From: Candidatus Woesearchaeota archaeon
GTDB taxonomy: Archaea > Nanoarchaeota > Nanoarchaeia > Woesearchaeales > GW2011-AR4
Direction of reading: 5' to 3'
DNA length: 16,725 bases
NCBI GenBank assembly: GCA_023259315.1
Contig: JAHFQL010000019.1
Coordinates: forward strand, 1-16,725
Each line of letters begins with the position of its first letter. Positions within the stretch are counted from its first letter, which is position 1. The position numbers and the translations under genes are program-made. Below, one piece after another: positions 6,456 to 13,043 of this stretch. The notes below the pieces were generated by a model. It searched no databases and was not told the origin of the DNA. It saw nothing but the letters and a program-made list of their open reading frames with translations.

Positions 6456-7745
6456 ATGAAAAAAAATATTTTAATTATGATATTGGTTATTAGTATTTTT
6501 TTTGCTGGCATCGCAAAGCCGCAAGTGGATACAAACTATTTTGGGCACTCCCCATCTATAATAGTAAGCATGATAAAACAAGAGCCTGACCCTGTTGAGC
6601 CGGGCAAGCAGGTCGAAGTAAGCTTCAAGCTGGATAATAATGGGACGCAAGCTGACAATGTTGTGTTCGAGATTGCACCGGAGTATCCTTTTTCATTGCT
6701 GGAGGGAGAAAGTGCAACTACATTTATAGGCACTTTGGGCACATCGCAATATGGAAGGCAAAGCGTCATAGTGAAATACAAGCTTAAAGTTGCACAAGAC
6801 GCGTCTGATGACAATCATCAAATCAAAGTAAGATATAAGACAGAAAATTTTGATGTATGGGTTACTCTTGACAATTTCAGGATTAAAGTCCAGAGCCATG
6901 ACGCAATACTTGCAGTTGAAAGGTTTTCTACAGCGCCAGCGATAACAGCTCCAGGGGAAAAGACAAAACTGGCAATCAGCCTCAAGAATTACGCCACTTC
7001 CCTGCTGAAAGACATAAAAATTACAATAAATCTTGATAAAAGCGGCGCAACCCTTCCATTTTCTCCGATTGGCTCGACAAATGAAAAGGTGATTTCTTAC
7101 ATTGAGCCTCAGGCAACTGTCCCACTAGATTTTGATTTGTTGGTAGACTCTGATGCAACATCAAAATCCTATAAAGTTCCGCTGGACATCAGGTACTCTG
7201 ATTCATTAAACAAGAACTATTCAAAAACAAATCTTATAACGATTGTTGTCGGGGATAAGCCTGATTTGGGCATAACCCTGGAGAGAACAGATGTATTCGC
7301 ATCAGGCAGCACTGGAAGCGTAGTGCTAAGGCTGGTAAACAAAGGCAGTCCTGACATAAAATTCCTTAACGTGAAAGTGCTGGAAAATGAAAACGTTAAG
7401 GTGGTGGGAGCAGATGAGGTTTACATTGGCAAACTGGACAGCGACGATTTCTCAACAGCAGAGTTCAAGCTTTTTGTTGAAGGGAATGATCAAGTCAATG
7501 CGCCGATATTAAGTTCTATTGTAAAGAGGAGCGAGACAATAAAAATTCCAGTTCAAGTCACTTATGAGGATTCCAACAATAACAATTACAAGGAAACCAA
7601 AGAAGTTGATTTCAAGCTGTACAGCAACAGTGATGCAAAGAATTTTGGCATTAAGAAAAACGGGAAGTGGCTTTGGATTGTAGTAATCTTAATGGCGGCT
7701 GGAGCTGGCTATTACTATTATAAGAAAAGAAAGGCCAAAAAATAA
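6456..7745 (+). CDS. Membrane-anchored S-layer-like (COG1361-type) exporter partner
   Basis: A 429-residue protein that begins with a signal-like hydrophobic helix (about residues 5-21), continues with three to four beta-rich repeats of the CARDB/NEW3 kind (for example PVEPGKQVEVSFKLDNNGT near 46-64, ITAPGEKTKLAISLKNYATS and a FASGSTGSVVLRLVNKGSP unit), and ends in a single membrane helix followed by YYYYKKRKAKK. It is thus anchored at the C-terminus with a large exterior domain. In archaea such proteins are often encoded with MacB-like permeases. By position it could fill the role of the MacA adaptor or a substrate-handling subunit; this is inference. Its ribosome-binding site AGGTGAG (6446-6452) overlaps the ATPase stop. 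An 8-T run (7750-7757) separates it from the first permease. Confidence 0.85.
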   Translation: MKKNILIMILVISIFFAGIAKPQVDTNYFGHSPSIIVSMIKQEPDPVEPGKQVEVSFKLDNNGTQADNVVFEIAPEYPFSLLEGESATTFIGTLGTSQYGRQSVIVKYKLKVAQDASDDNHQIKVRYKTENFDVWVTLDNFRIKVQSHDAILAVERFSTAPAITAPGEKTKLAISLKNYATSLLKDIKITINLDKSGATLPFSPIGSTNEKVISYIEPQATVPLDFDLLVDSDATSKSYKVPLDIRYSDSLNKNYSKTNLITIVVGDKPDLGITLERTDVFASGSTGSVVLRLVNKGSPDIKFLNVKVLENENVKVVGADEVYIGKLDSDDFSTAEFKLFVEGNDQVNAPILSSIVKRSETIKIPVQVTYEDSNNNNYKETKEVDFKLYSNSDAKNFGIKKNGKWLWIVVILMAAGAGYYYYKKRKAKK

Positions 7746-7749
7746 TTTC

Positions 7750-7757
7750 TTTTTTTT
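7750..7757 (+). terminator. Intra-operon T8 tract, possible partial terminator
   Basis: Eight consecutive T residues lie between the stop at 7745 and the permease ATG at 7764. Archaeal RNA polymerase can terminate at U-runs without a hairpin, so this may lower expression of the permeases relative to the upstream genes. It is the only T-run of this size between genes of this operon. Confidence 0.3.
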
Positions 7758-7763
7758 ATTGCG

Positions 7764-8978
7764 ATGCTTAAAGATTATTTCAAATTTGCTTTAGGTACCA
7801 TAGGCCACAGGAAGATAAGATCGTGGCTTACGATGATCGGAATATTCATCGGCATAGCTGCGGTTGTGGCATTAGTCTCACTCGGCCAAGGCTTCAAAGA
7901 GGCTGTAAATAAGGAGTTTGAGAAGATAGGCACCGACAAGCTGATCATTCTGCCAAAAAGCGGCTTTGGAAGTCCTATAGCTACTGCTGCCGCAAAGCTC
8001 ACAGAAGACGACTTAAAGGTTGTAAAGAAAGTCCCTGGAACAGAAAACGTTGCCGGATTAATTTTCGCAAATGCAAAAGTTGAATTTGAGGACAATCTGG
8101 ATTTTTTATTCATAATAGGCCTTCCCAAGGGCGATGAAAGGAAACTTATTGACGAATTGCAAAGCCTAAAGGTAAAAGAAGGAAGAAACCTCAGAGACAA
8201 CGACAGGTTTAGCGCACTTGTTGGGGCAAATATCGTTGAAAAGGAGCTGCTTGGAAAAAATCTAAGGGCAAGGGATAAAATAAAGATAAATGACGAGGAG
8301 TTCACTGTTGTCGGAATCCTGGAAAAAACTGGAGATCCCGGATGGGACGGCTCGGTCTCAATTCCAGAAGATACTCTTAGGGAAATTTTCAATGAGCCGG
8401 ATAAGGTTGATGAGATAATTGTAAAAGTTGCCGGCTTTGATAATGTGCATGCTGTTGCTGACAGAGTAAAAAGCGACTTGCGAAGATTCAGGAATGTAAA
8501 AAAAGATGAAGAGGATTTTGATGTTCAAACGCCTGAGCAGCTTTTGAGCTCTTTTGGCGACATACTAAATATTGTCCAATCTGTCCTCATAGGGATAGCT
8601 GCAATCTCGCTTCTTGTAGGCGGGATTGGAATTGCAAACACGATGTACACTGCGGTAGTTGAGAGGACAAAAGAGATTGGAATTATGAAATCAATCGGAG
8701 CTCAAAACAAGGATATTCTGCTGATTTTTATCATAGAAAGCGGCTTATTGGGGTTAGCTGGGGGTTTAATTGGAGTTGTGCTTGGATTTGGATTGAGCAA
8801 TTTTGTAGAGATTATAGCAAAAGATGTCATAGGCACAAATCTCATAGAGGCTTATTTTTCATATTGGCTGTTTTTTGGCGCATTGCTTTTTTCATTCCTC
8901 ATAGGAGTTATATTCGGGGTTATGCCCGCAAAACAAGCTGCTTCATTGGAGCCTGTTGAAGCTTTGAGGTCAAAATGA
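7764..8978 (+). CDS. MacB/FtsX-type ABC transporter permease 1
   Basis: A 404-residue permease with the MacB layout: one N-terminal membrane helix (HRKIRSWLTMIGIFIGIAAVV, about residues 18-38), a large exterior MacB_PCD-type domain to about residue 265, then three helices carrying the FtsX domain with VERTKEIGIMKSIGA. The C-terminal PAKQAASLEPVEALR motif is characteristic of the family. It would pair with the ATPase above to extrude a substrate or act on envelope proteins. The stop overlaps the start of the second permease by 4 bp (ATGA). Residues near 280-333 are encoded by a tract almost identical in DNA to permease 2, although the exterior domains differ markedly. A heterodimer of the two permeases is the simplest model. 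Confidence 0.95.
   Translation: MLKDYFKFALGTIGHRKIRSWLTMIGIFIGIAAVVALVSLGQGFKEAVNKEFEKIGTDKLIILPKSGFGSPIATAAAKLTEDDLKVVKKVPGTENVAGLIFANAKVEFEDNLDFLFIIGLPKGDERKLIDELQSLKVKEGRNLRDNDRFSALVGANIVEKELLGKNLRARDKIKINDEEFTVVGILEKTGDPGWDGSVSIPEDTLREIFNEPDKVDEIIVKVAGFDNVHAVADRVKSDLRRFRNVKKDEEDFDVQTPEQLLSSFGDILNIVQSVLIGIAAISLLVGGIGIANTMYTAVVERTKEIGIMKSIGAQNKDILLIFIIESGLLGLAGGLIGVVLGFGLSNFVEIIAKDVIGTNLIEAYFSYWLFFGALLFSFLIGVIFGVMPAKQAASLEPVEALRSK
8601..8761 (+). repeat. Near-identical permease tract, copy 1
   Basis: This 161-bp stretch matches 9830-9990 at every position except one (A at 8681, G at 9910). It encodes the second membrane helix, the VERTKEIGIMKSIGA coupling region and part of the third helix. 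The flanking coding sequence differs at many synonymous sites. Confidence 0.9.
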
Positions 8979-10207
8979 TTAAAGACTATGCGAAAGTTGC
9001 TGTTGGAAATTTATTGCACAGAAAATTGAGGTCGTGGCTCACAATGATTGGTATATTTATTGGAATTGCAGCAGTAGTCGGCTTGATTTCTTTGGGTCAG
9101 GGGATGAAAGAGGCAATTGGAAATGTATTCTTGAACATCGGGGCTGACAAGATTGTTGTGCAGGCAAAATCCGGATTGCAGTTTGCTGGACCGCCCGGAA
9201 GCAGCGCTGCTTCTAATCTGACAACAAATGACATTGATGTGATCAAAAGGGTCAAGGGCATTGACAAGGTTGGCGCGAGATTAATCAAGCCGGTTAAACT
9301 GGAATTCAACAAGGAAGTGAAGTTCTATTTTGCTGCCTCAATGCCAGATGACGACGATGGAAGGAAATTGATAACAGAAGTCAACAGGTACGAAACAGAG
9401 GCAGGAAGATTGCTCAAGAAAGGGGACAGGTTCAAGGCATTCATAGGGAACAGCGTTGCCAATAAAGGCGTATTCACAAAGAAAAAAATTGAAGTCGGGA
9501 ATACATTAAAAATCAATGATGTTGAATTTGAAGTTATTGGAATATTAAAAAAAACTGGAAACCCGCAGCAAGACCGAGTTGTTATTGTGCCAGAGAGCAC
9601 GTTAAGGGATGTTTTGAAAATTGACAAAAGAAAAGTCGATGTTATTGCTGCCAAAGTCCAGAAAGGGATTGATGTAAACAATGTCGCAAATGATATTGAA
9701 AAAGCAATGAGAAGAGACAGAAATTTGGATATTGGCAAGGAAGATTTTGAAGTGCAGACGCCGCAGCAGATTCTGGAAACTTTAAACACAATACTAACAA
9801 TGGTTGAAGTTGTGCTGATTGGTATTGCGGCAATCTCGCTTCTTGTAGGCGGGATTGGAATTGCAAACACGATGTACACTGCGGTAGTTGAGAGGACAAA
9901 AGAGATTGGGATTATGAAATCAATCGGAGCTCAAAACAAGGATATTCTGCTGATTTTTATCATAGAAAGCGGCTTATTGGGGTTAGCTGGTGGGGCAATC
10001 GGAATTGCTTTGGGAATAGGCTTAAGCAAGTTTGTTGAGTTTTTAGCATTCCAGTTTTTGGGCACTGCCTTGATAAAAGCATTTTTTCCCTGGTACTTAA
10101 TTTTGGGCTCATTATTGTTTTCTTTTTTGATTGGCTCAATTTCCGGATTGCTTCCGGCACGACAAGCTGCAAATTTGAAGCCGGTGGATGCATTGAGATA
10201 TGAATAG
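8975..10207 (+). CDS. MacB/FtsX-type ABC transporter permease 2
   Basis: A 410-residue paralogue of the upstream permease with the same plan: N-terminal helix (HRKLRSWLTMIGIFIGIAAVV), exterior MacB_PCD-type domain, three C-terminal helices and the closing PARQAANLKPVDALR. Its exterior domain differs clearly from that of permease 1, including an extra glycine/alanine-rich stretch (FAGPPGSSAAS near residues 70-80). That fits a specialised partner in a heterodimer. It is translationally coupled to permease 1 by an ATGA overlap and is the last gene of the exporter operon. Its stop lies 7 bp from the stop of the convergent adenylating enzyme, leaving almost no room for a terminator. Confidence 0.95.
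   Translation: MIKDYAKVAVGNLLHRKLRSWLTMIGIFIGIAAVVGLISLGQGMKEAIGNVFLNIGADKIVVQAKSGLQFAGPPGSSAASNLTTNDIDVIKRVKGIDKVGARLIKPVKLEFNKEVKFYFAASMPDDDDGRKLITEVNRYETEAGRLLKKGDRFKAFIGNSVANKGVFTKKKIEVGNTLKINDVEFEVIGILKKTGNPQQDRVVIVPESTLRDVLKIDKRKVDVIAAKVQKGIDVNNVANDIEKAMRRDRNLDIGKEDFEVQTPQQILETLNTILTMVEVVLIGIAAISLLVGGIGIANTMYTAVVERTKEIGIMKSIGAQNKDILLIFIIESGLLGLAGGAIGIALGIGLSKFVEFLAFQFLGTALIKAFFPWYLILGSLLFSFLIGSISGLLPARQAANLKPVDALRYE
9830..9990 (+). repeat. Near-identical permease tract, copy 2
   Basis: The partner of 8601-8761, in direct orientation 1229 bp downstream, 160 of 161 bases identical. Identity stops abruptly at both edges, as expected for a conversion tract. Confidence 0.9.
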
Positions 10208-10214
10208 TTTTAGT

Positions 10215-11726
10215 TTATTTGCTTTCATGCATCTTTCTCAGTTCTTCCTTTAATATCTTGCCCATTGTATTTTTTGGCAAAGCATCCAGAAATTCAACAT
10301 ACTTTGGCTTTTTGAATGAAGCGAGTTTTTCCTTGCAATAAGCAACCACATCTTCTTCTGCCAATTTTTTTCCAGGATTTAAAATAACATAAGCCTTTAC
10401 AGACTCGCCAAATTCCTTGTCTGGGATGCCAACAACTGCGCACTCCCTGACCTGGGGCATGGACTCAATAACATCTTCTATCTCCCTCGGATAAATATTG
10501 ATACCGCCAGAGATTATCACATCTTTAGACCTGCCGATTATGTAGACATAGCCTTTTTCGTCTATTTTTCCGGTATCACCTGTTATAAACCACCCATCTT
10601 TGAAAATTTCTCTGTTGAATTTTTCCTTGTTCCAGTACCCATGAAACACGTTCGGGCCTTTAAGCAGTATTTCTCCTTCTGTGTCAGCAGAAACTTCATT
10701 AAAATTCTTGTCGACAATTTTAACCTTTACCCCGGGCAGGCAAGGGCCCACGCTTCCAGGAATCCTTTCACCGTCATACGGATTTGAGAAATTCATCATT
10801 GTCTCTGACATCCCAGCCCTTTCAAGAATTTCATGGCCTAATATTTTCTTCAATTGATAAAATAAATCTTTTGACAGGGGAGCAGAGCCTGAGACAAATA
10901 ACCGCATTGAGGACAAATCATATTTTTCAATACCATCAACTTCCAGCAATTTGTAATACATTGTTGGCACCCCCATAAACAAAGTGACTTTTCTTTTCTG
11001 CATAGTCTCCAAAACATCACTGGCATCAAATTTTTTCATTAAAATCGTGAAATTGCCAACAGACAAAGCGCCGCAAAGTGCAACCCCAATTCCATGAATA
11101 TGGTACAAGGGCAATGTCAATAAGAAAATGTCTTCTTTTGTCCATTTCCATGTCTGGACCAAGGCTTTTATGCCGGAAGTTAAGTTTAGATTTGTTAATG
11201 CAGCGCCTTTTGGCTTTCCTGTTGTGCCGGATGTGTAAAAAATTATTGAATGATCTTCGTCTTTGATTATTGCATTTGACTTATTATTAGGAATATTTTT
11301 TATTAATTCATGAAAGTTTAATGTGTCTTCTTTTTTTTCATCAATCAAGATTATATGCTTTAATTCTGGCAGCTTGCTTTTAATATTTTCAACAACTGAC
11401 AATCTTTCCTTGTCAGTTATAATCGCTTTTGCGCCGGAATCATTTAAGATATGCTCAATTTCCTGCTCCTTGAAATTTGCATTCATCGGGACTACAATGC
11501 TGCCGTTCTTGAAATTGCCAACAATCGAGTAAACAAGTTCCAGACAATTTGGCAGGAATTGCGCAACCCTGTCGCCTTTTATTATGCCTAACTCTTGGAA
11601 GGCATTGGCTACTTTATTCCCAATCAAATCAATTTCGTTGAATGTGACTCTTGTGTCCTCAAATTCAATCGCTACCTTATCGGGCAGTTTTACAGCAGTC
11701 TGATGGAATAAATCTGCAATTACCAT
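10215..11726 (-). CDS. AMP-forming acyl-CoA synthetase-type adenylating enzyme
   Basis: A 503-residue member of the ANL superfamily, which activates a carboxylic acid as acyl-AMP and usually transfers it to CoA. Motifs: the phosphate-binding loop YTSGTTGKPKG (164-174), RAGMSET (A5-type, with Ala-Gly in place of the more usual Tyr-Gly), GWFITGDTGKIDEKGYVY, the hinge GRSKDVIISGGINIYP and the C-terminal catalytic lysine in NTMGKILKEELR. Length and motifs fit medium/long-chain acyl-CoA or malonyl-CoA ligases; the exact acid cannot be told from the sequence. The ATG at 11726 has a TATA-like element about 28 bp upstream and is probably leaderless. A perfect 10-bp palindrome sits between the two. 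No fatty-acid genes are adjacent. Confidence 0.9.
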   Translation of the reverse strand: MVIADLFHQTAVKLPDKVAIEFEDTRVTFNEIDLIGNKVANAFQELGIIKGDRVAQFLPNCLELVYSIVGNFKNGSIVVPMNANFKEQEIEHILNDSGAKAIITDKERLSVVENIKSKLPELKHIILIDEKKEDTLNFHELIKNIPNNKSNAIIKDEDHSIIFYTSGTTGKPKGAALTNLNLTSGIKALVQTWKWTKEDIFLLTLPLYHIHGIGVALCGALSVGNFTILMKKFDASDVLETMQKRKVTLFMGVPTMYYKLLEVDGIEKYDLSSMRLFVSGSAPLSKDLFYQLKKILGHEILERAGMSETMMNFSNPYDGERIPGSVGPCLPGVKVKIVDKNFNEVSADTEGEILLKGPNVFHGYWNKEKFNREIFKDGWFITGDTGKIDEKGYVYIIGRSKDVIISGGINIYPREIEDVIESMPQVRECAVVGIPDKEFGESVKAYVILNPGKKLAEEDVVAYCKEKLASFKKPKYVEFLDALPKNTMGKILKEELRKMHESK

Positions 11727-11740
11727 AAGAAAAAGCTTAG

Positions 11741-11760
11741 AACACGTGTTTTTAAAATTA
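11741..11760 (-). promoter_or_regulatory. TATA box with adjacent palindrome before the ligase gene
   Basis: TAATTTTAAAAAC on the minus strand (11748-11760) is about 28 bp before the ATG at 11726. The perfect palindrome AACACGTGTT (11741-11750) abuts and slightly overlaps it, a position where a bound repressor would block TBP or RNA polymerase. Confidence 0.4.
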
Positions 11761-11893
11761 ACTCATTAATATATGGTGGAGAATATAGATTTATGTATGA
11801 ATTTTATAGATGCTTCTTATAGAATCTTAAACTTTTGTGTTCCAAATTTCCTCTCAAGATTTTGACATATCAGAAGTATGCAAACTTTGAATA

Positions 11894-11989
11894 TTAACCA
11901 AAAAAATCTTCAATAAATAATTCAAGACTCTCAGCAAATTGGTCGATTAGCTCGTTAATATCAATGTTTAAATTCAATACTATCGACAT
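11894..11989 (-). CDS. Putative 31-residue acidic amphipathic microprotein
   Basis: A short reading frame from ATG (11989-11987) to TAA (11896-11894). It is supported by an ideal set of signals on the same strand: TATA-like CCTTAAATATTTAC at 12021-12034, then AGGTGAG at 11994-12000, with AGCTTA between the AGGTG core and the ATG. The peptide has seven acidic residues and no Lys, Arg or His. From residue 13 on, acidic residues fall at 13, 16, 20, 23 and 27 and large hydrophobics at 14, 18, 22, 25 and 29, which makes a regular amphipathic helix. Ribosome-binding site and start codon together form the whole loop of a perfect 7-bp inverted repeat. Function unknown; possibilities are a regulator or antitoxin-like partner. 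Chance occurrence cannot be excluded without homologues. Confidence 0.45.
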   Translation of the reverse strand: MSIVLNLNIDINELIDQFAESLELFIEDFFG

Positions 11990-12007
11990 TAAGCTCACCT
12001 TCGATAG
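11980..12007 (-). promoter_or_regulatory. Inverted repeat enclosing ribosome-binding site and start codon
   Basis: CTATCGA and TCGATAG form a perfect 7-bp inverted repeat with a 14-nt loop, AGGTGAGCTTAATG, that is exactly the ribosome-binding site through the start codon of the 31-residue gene. It can act as an mRNA hairpin presenting or hiding the start, or as a DNA operator, since it also overlaps the predicted transcription start near 12001-12008. Confidence 0.45.
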
Positions 12008-12020
12008 ATCTAGAATCAAA

Positions 12021-12034
12021 GTAAATATTTAAGG
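12021..12034 (-). promoter_or_regulatory. TATA box of the 31-residue microprotein gene
   Basis: CCTTAAATATTTAC on the minus strand, about 26 bp before a predicted transcription start just upstream of AGGTGAG. Confidence 0.4.
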
Positions 12035-12062
12035 TTTTGGTTATTGACAAAATCTTTTAGCA

Positions 12063-12317
12063 CTATTTTTTTGATTTTTTATTAAATTCTTGAATAAATA
12101 TCCATGTAGCAAACATTAATGTGGCAATCATCGTTCCTAACTCAGATAATGTCTGCCAAAAAATATCTCTGTCTTTAATTAAATATGTTGATAGCGCAGC
12201 AATAATAATACCAGCTATAATCAAAAAAGCTGCAATTGGCTGATATATTTGCATAAGTAAATTATTTATATTTTTCTTCATTTCAATTTTGTTATTGTAA
12301 TATTCATTTATCCACAT
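12063..12317 (-). CDS. Small two-helix membrane protein, unknown function
   Basis: An 84-residue protein with two hydrophobic segments (about residues 26-47, IYQPIAAFLIIAGIIIAALS and onward, and about 55-75, WQTLSELGTMIATLMFATWIF) and a lysine-rich C-terminal tail, suggesting a hairpin with a cytoplasmic tail. It begins with an ATG at 12317 that overlaps the end of the upstream gene by 10 bp, so the two are a translationally coupled pair; an internal Met at residue 13 is an alternative start. The N-terminal part is Asn/Lys rich and the gene is visibly more AT-rich than the exporter operon. I recognise no family. By context it may be a membrane partner of the larger protein encoded just before it. 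Confidence 0.65.
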   Translation of the reverse strand: MWINEYYNNKIEMKKNINNLLMQIYQPIAAFLIIAGIIIAALSTYLIKDRDIFWQTLSELGTMIATLMFATWIFIQEFNKKSKK

Positions 12318-12865
12318 TGCAACAATAATTTTGAAACTTTTGTCATACCATCTTTATTACAAGTAACCACGAGTGGTAAAGTTTCTTCTTTATTTCTTAT
12401 TCTAGTAGCTAACAAAACGATAGGGAAAAAATTCTCAATAGCATTATCATGAAAATTATTTGAAGGGCCCGGGCCCCTCCATGTATTATAAAATTTATCA
12501 GCTTCGTCTATATTATTAAATTCTTGAGCTTTAATTAATGTTATTGACACATCATATTTTTGAGTTGATATATCTTTACATTCATCAAAACTTTTCATAC
12601 ACTTTGTTATTAATTCGTCCTGTTTTGCTGGAGAAGACTGAGTCTGGGTATTGATATTTGATTCTGTATTTGCTTTAGGTTGGATATAAGTTTCTGTTCT
12701 TGCTTTAATATTACTAAATTTATCTTTGATAATATATTTTATATTTCTAATATCATACTCAAAAAACCATAATACCCAAGTTAGGACTATAAATATCATG
12801 AGTATACTCCATAACTTATTCCAAATATTATGTATCGTATCAACCACACCCCAATTTATGAACAT
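12308..12865 (-). CDS. Single-pass membrane protein, unknown function
   Basis: A 185-residue protein with one strong membrane helix (about residues 18-36, LWSILMIFIVLTWVLWFFE), a basic stretch after it, a polar Thr/Gln/Ser-rich linker (about 57-82), and a C-terminal domain with four cysteines (KCMKSFDEC, TCNKDG and a final LQCG). The C-terminal cysteines and linker suggest an exterior domain, although the basic residues directly after the helix argue for the opposite orientation. The gene is AT-rich but contains a 12-bp all-G/C palindrome at 12465-12476 that encodes Gly-Pro-Gly-Pro. It lies just downstream of the tRNA gene and overlaps the next gene by 10 bp. No family recognised. Confidence 0.65.
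   Translation of the reverse strand: MFINWGVVDTIHNIWNKLWSILMIFIVLTWVLWFFEYDIRNIKYIIKDKFSNIKARTETYIQPKANTESNINTQTQSSPAKQDELITKCMKSFDECKDISTQKYDVSITLIKAQEFNNIDEADKFYNTWRGPGPSNNFHDNAIENFFPIVLLATRIRNKEETLPLVVTCNKDGMTKVSKLLLQCG
12465..12476. repeat. G/C-only perfect palindrome within an AT-rich gene
   Basis: GGGCCCGGGCCC reads the same on both strands. It lies inside the reading frame of the 185-residue membrane protein (Arg-Gly-Pro-Gly-Pro) with no frame disruption, amid sequence that is otherwise strongly A/T. Confidence 0.8.
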
Positions 12866-12926
12866 CTAAGTTATTAGTATAAAAACTTTGCCGTGCTTTG
12901 AAGTAGTAAGTTACCTTTAGGTATAA

Positions 12927-13030
12927 AGCCTCTGGGAAGATTTGAACTCCCGACCTTCGCTTTACGAGAGCGACGCTCTTTAGCGTGTGAGCCAGCCAAA
13001 CGCTGGCAGCTACCACTGAGCTACAGAGGC
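12927..13030 (-). tRNA. tRNA-Thr(CGT) with a 32-nt insertion in the D arm
   Basis: Read on the minus strand, the acceptor arms GCCTCTG and CAGAGGC pair fully. The anticodon arm is TCGCT-CTCGTAA-AGCGA, giving anticodon CGT (threonine). The T arm is GGGAG-TTCAAAT-CTTCC and the base after the acceptor is T, the U73 usual for archaeal tRNA-Thr; no CCA is encoded. The D stem GCTC/GAGC is interrupted: after AGTGGTA come 32 extra bases (12967-12998 within a 1-nt ambiguity either way) before GAGC. Removing them leaves exactly 71 nt plus the discriminator, a perfect tRNA. The insert contains a 6-bp GC-rich hairpin (GCCAGC/GCTGGC). This is probably a non-canonical intron near positions 20-22, but I could not draw a strict bulge-helix-bulge splice motif. 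A TATA-like TTTTAAAAT at 13056-13064 lies inside the end of the neighbouring gene at the right distance. Confidence 0.88.
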
Positions 13031-13043
13031 GTTAAGAACCAGT

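Larger units (their letters stand above)
11727..12062. other. AT-rich intergenic region, 336 bp
   Basis: Between the ligase and the small membrane-protein gene there is no long reading frame. The region holds the ligase promoter (11741-11760), a probable 31-codon gene on the minus strand (11894-11989) with its own TATA box, ribosome-binding site and inverted repeat, and otherwise AT-rich sequence with stops in all frames at 11761-11893. Confidence 0.6.

Noticed and set aside
7775..8392. 205-codon open frame on the minus strand opposite permease 1
   Set aside because: It is Ser/Phe-rich shadow sequence of the MacB-type permease, which has unmistakable family motifs.
9325..9879. 184-codon open frame on the minus strand opposite permease 2
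   Set aside because: Thr/Ile/Ser-rich antisense shadow with no recognisable domain and no promoter or ribosome-binding site.
12967..12998. Strict bulge-helix-bulge splice motif at the tRNA insertion
   Set aside because: I tried the three possible junctions allowed by the sequence ambiguity and found no 4-bp helix flanked by two 3-nt bulges, so I call it a probable intron only.
12928..13030. CRISPR array or other short-repeat array
   Set aside because: No regularly spaced direct repeats occur here or elsewhere in the window; the repeated pieces are tRNA stems and the insert hairpin.
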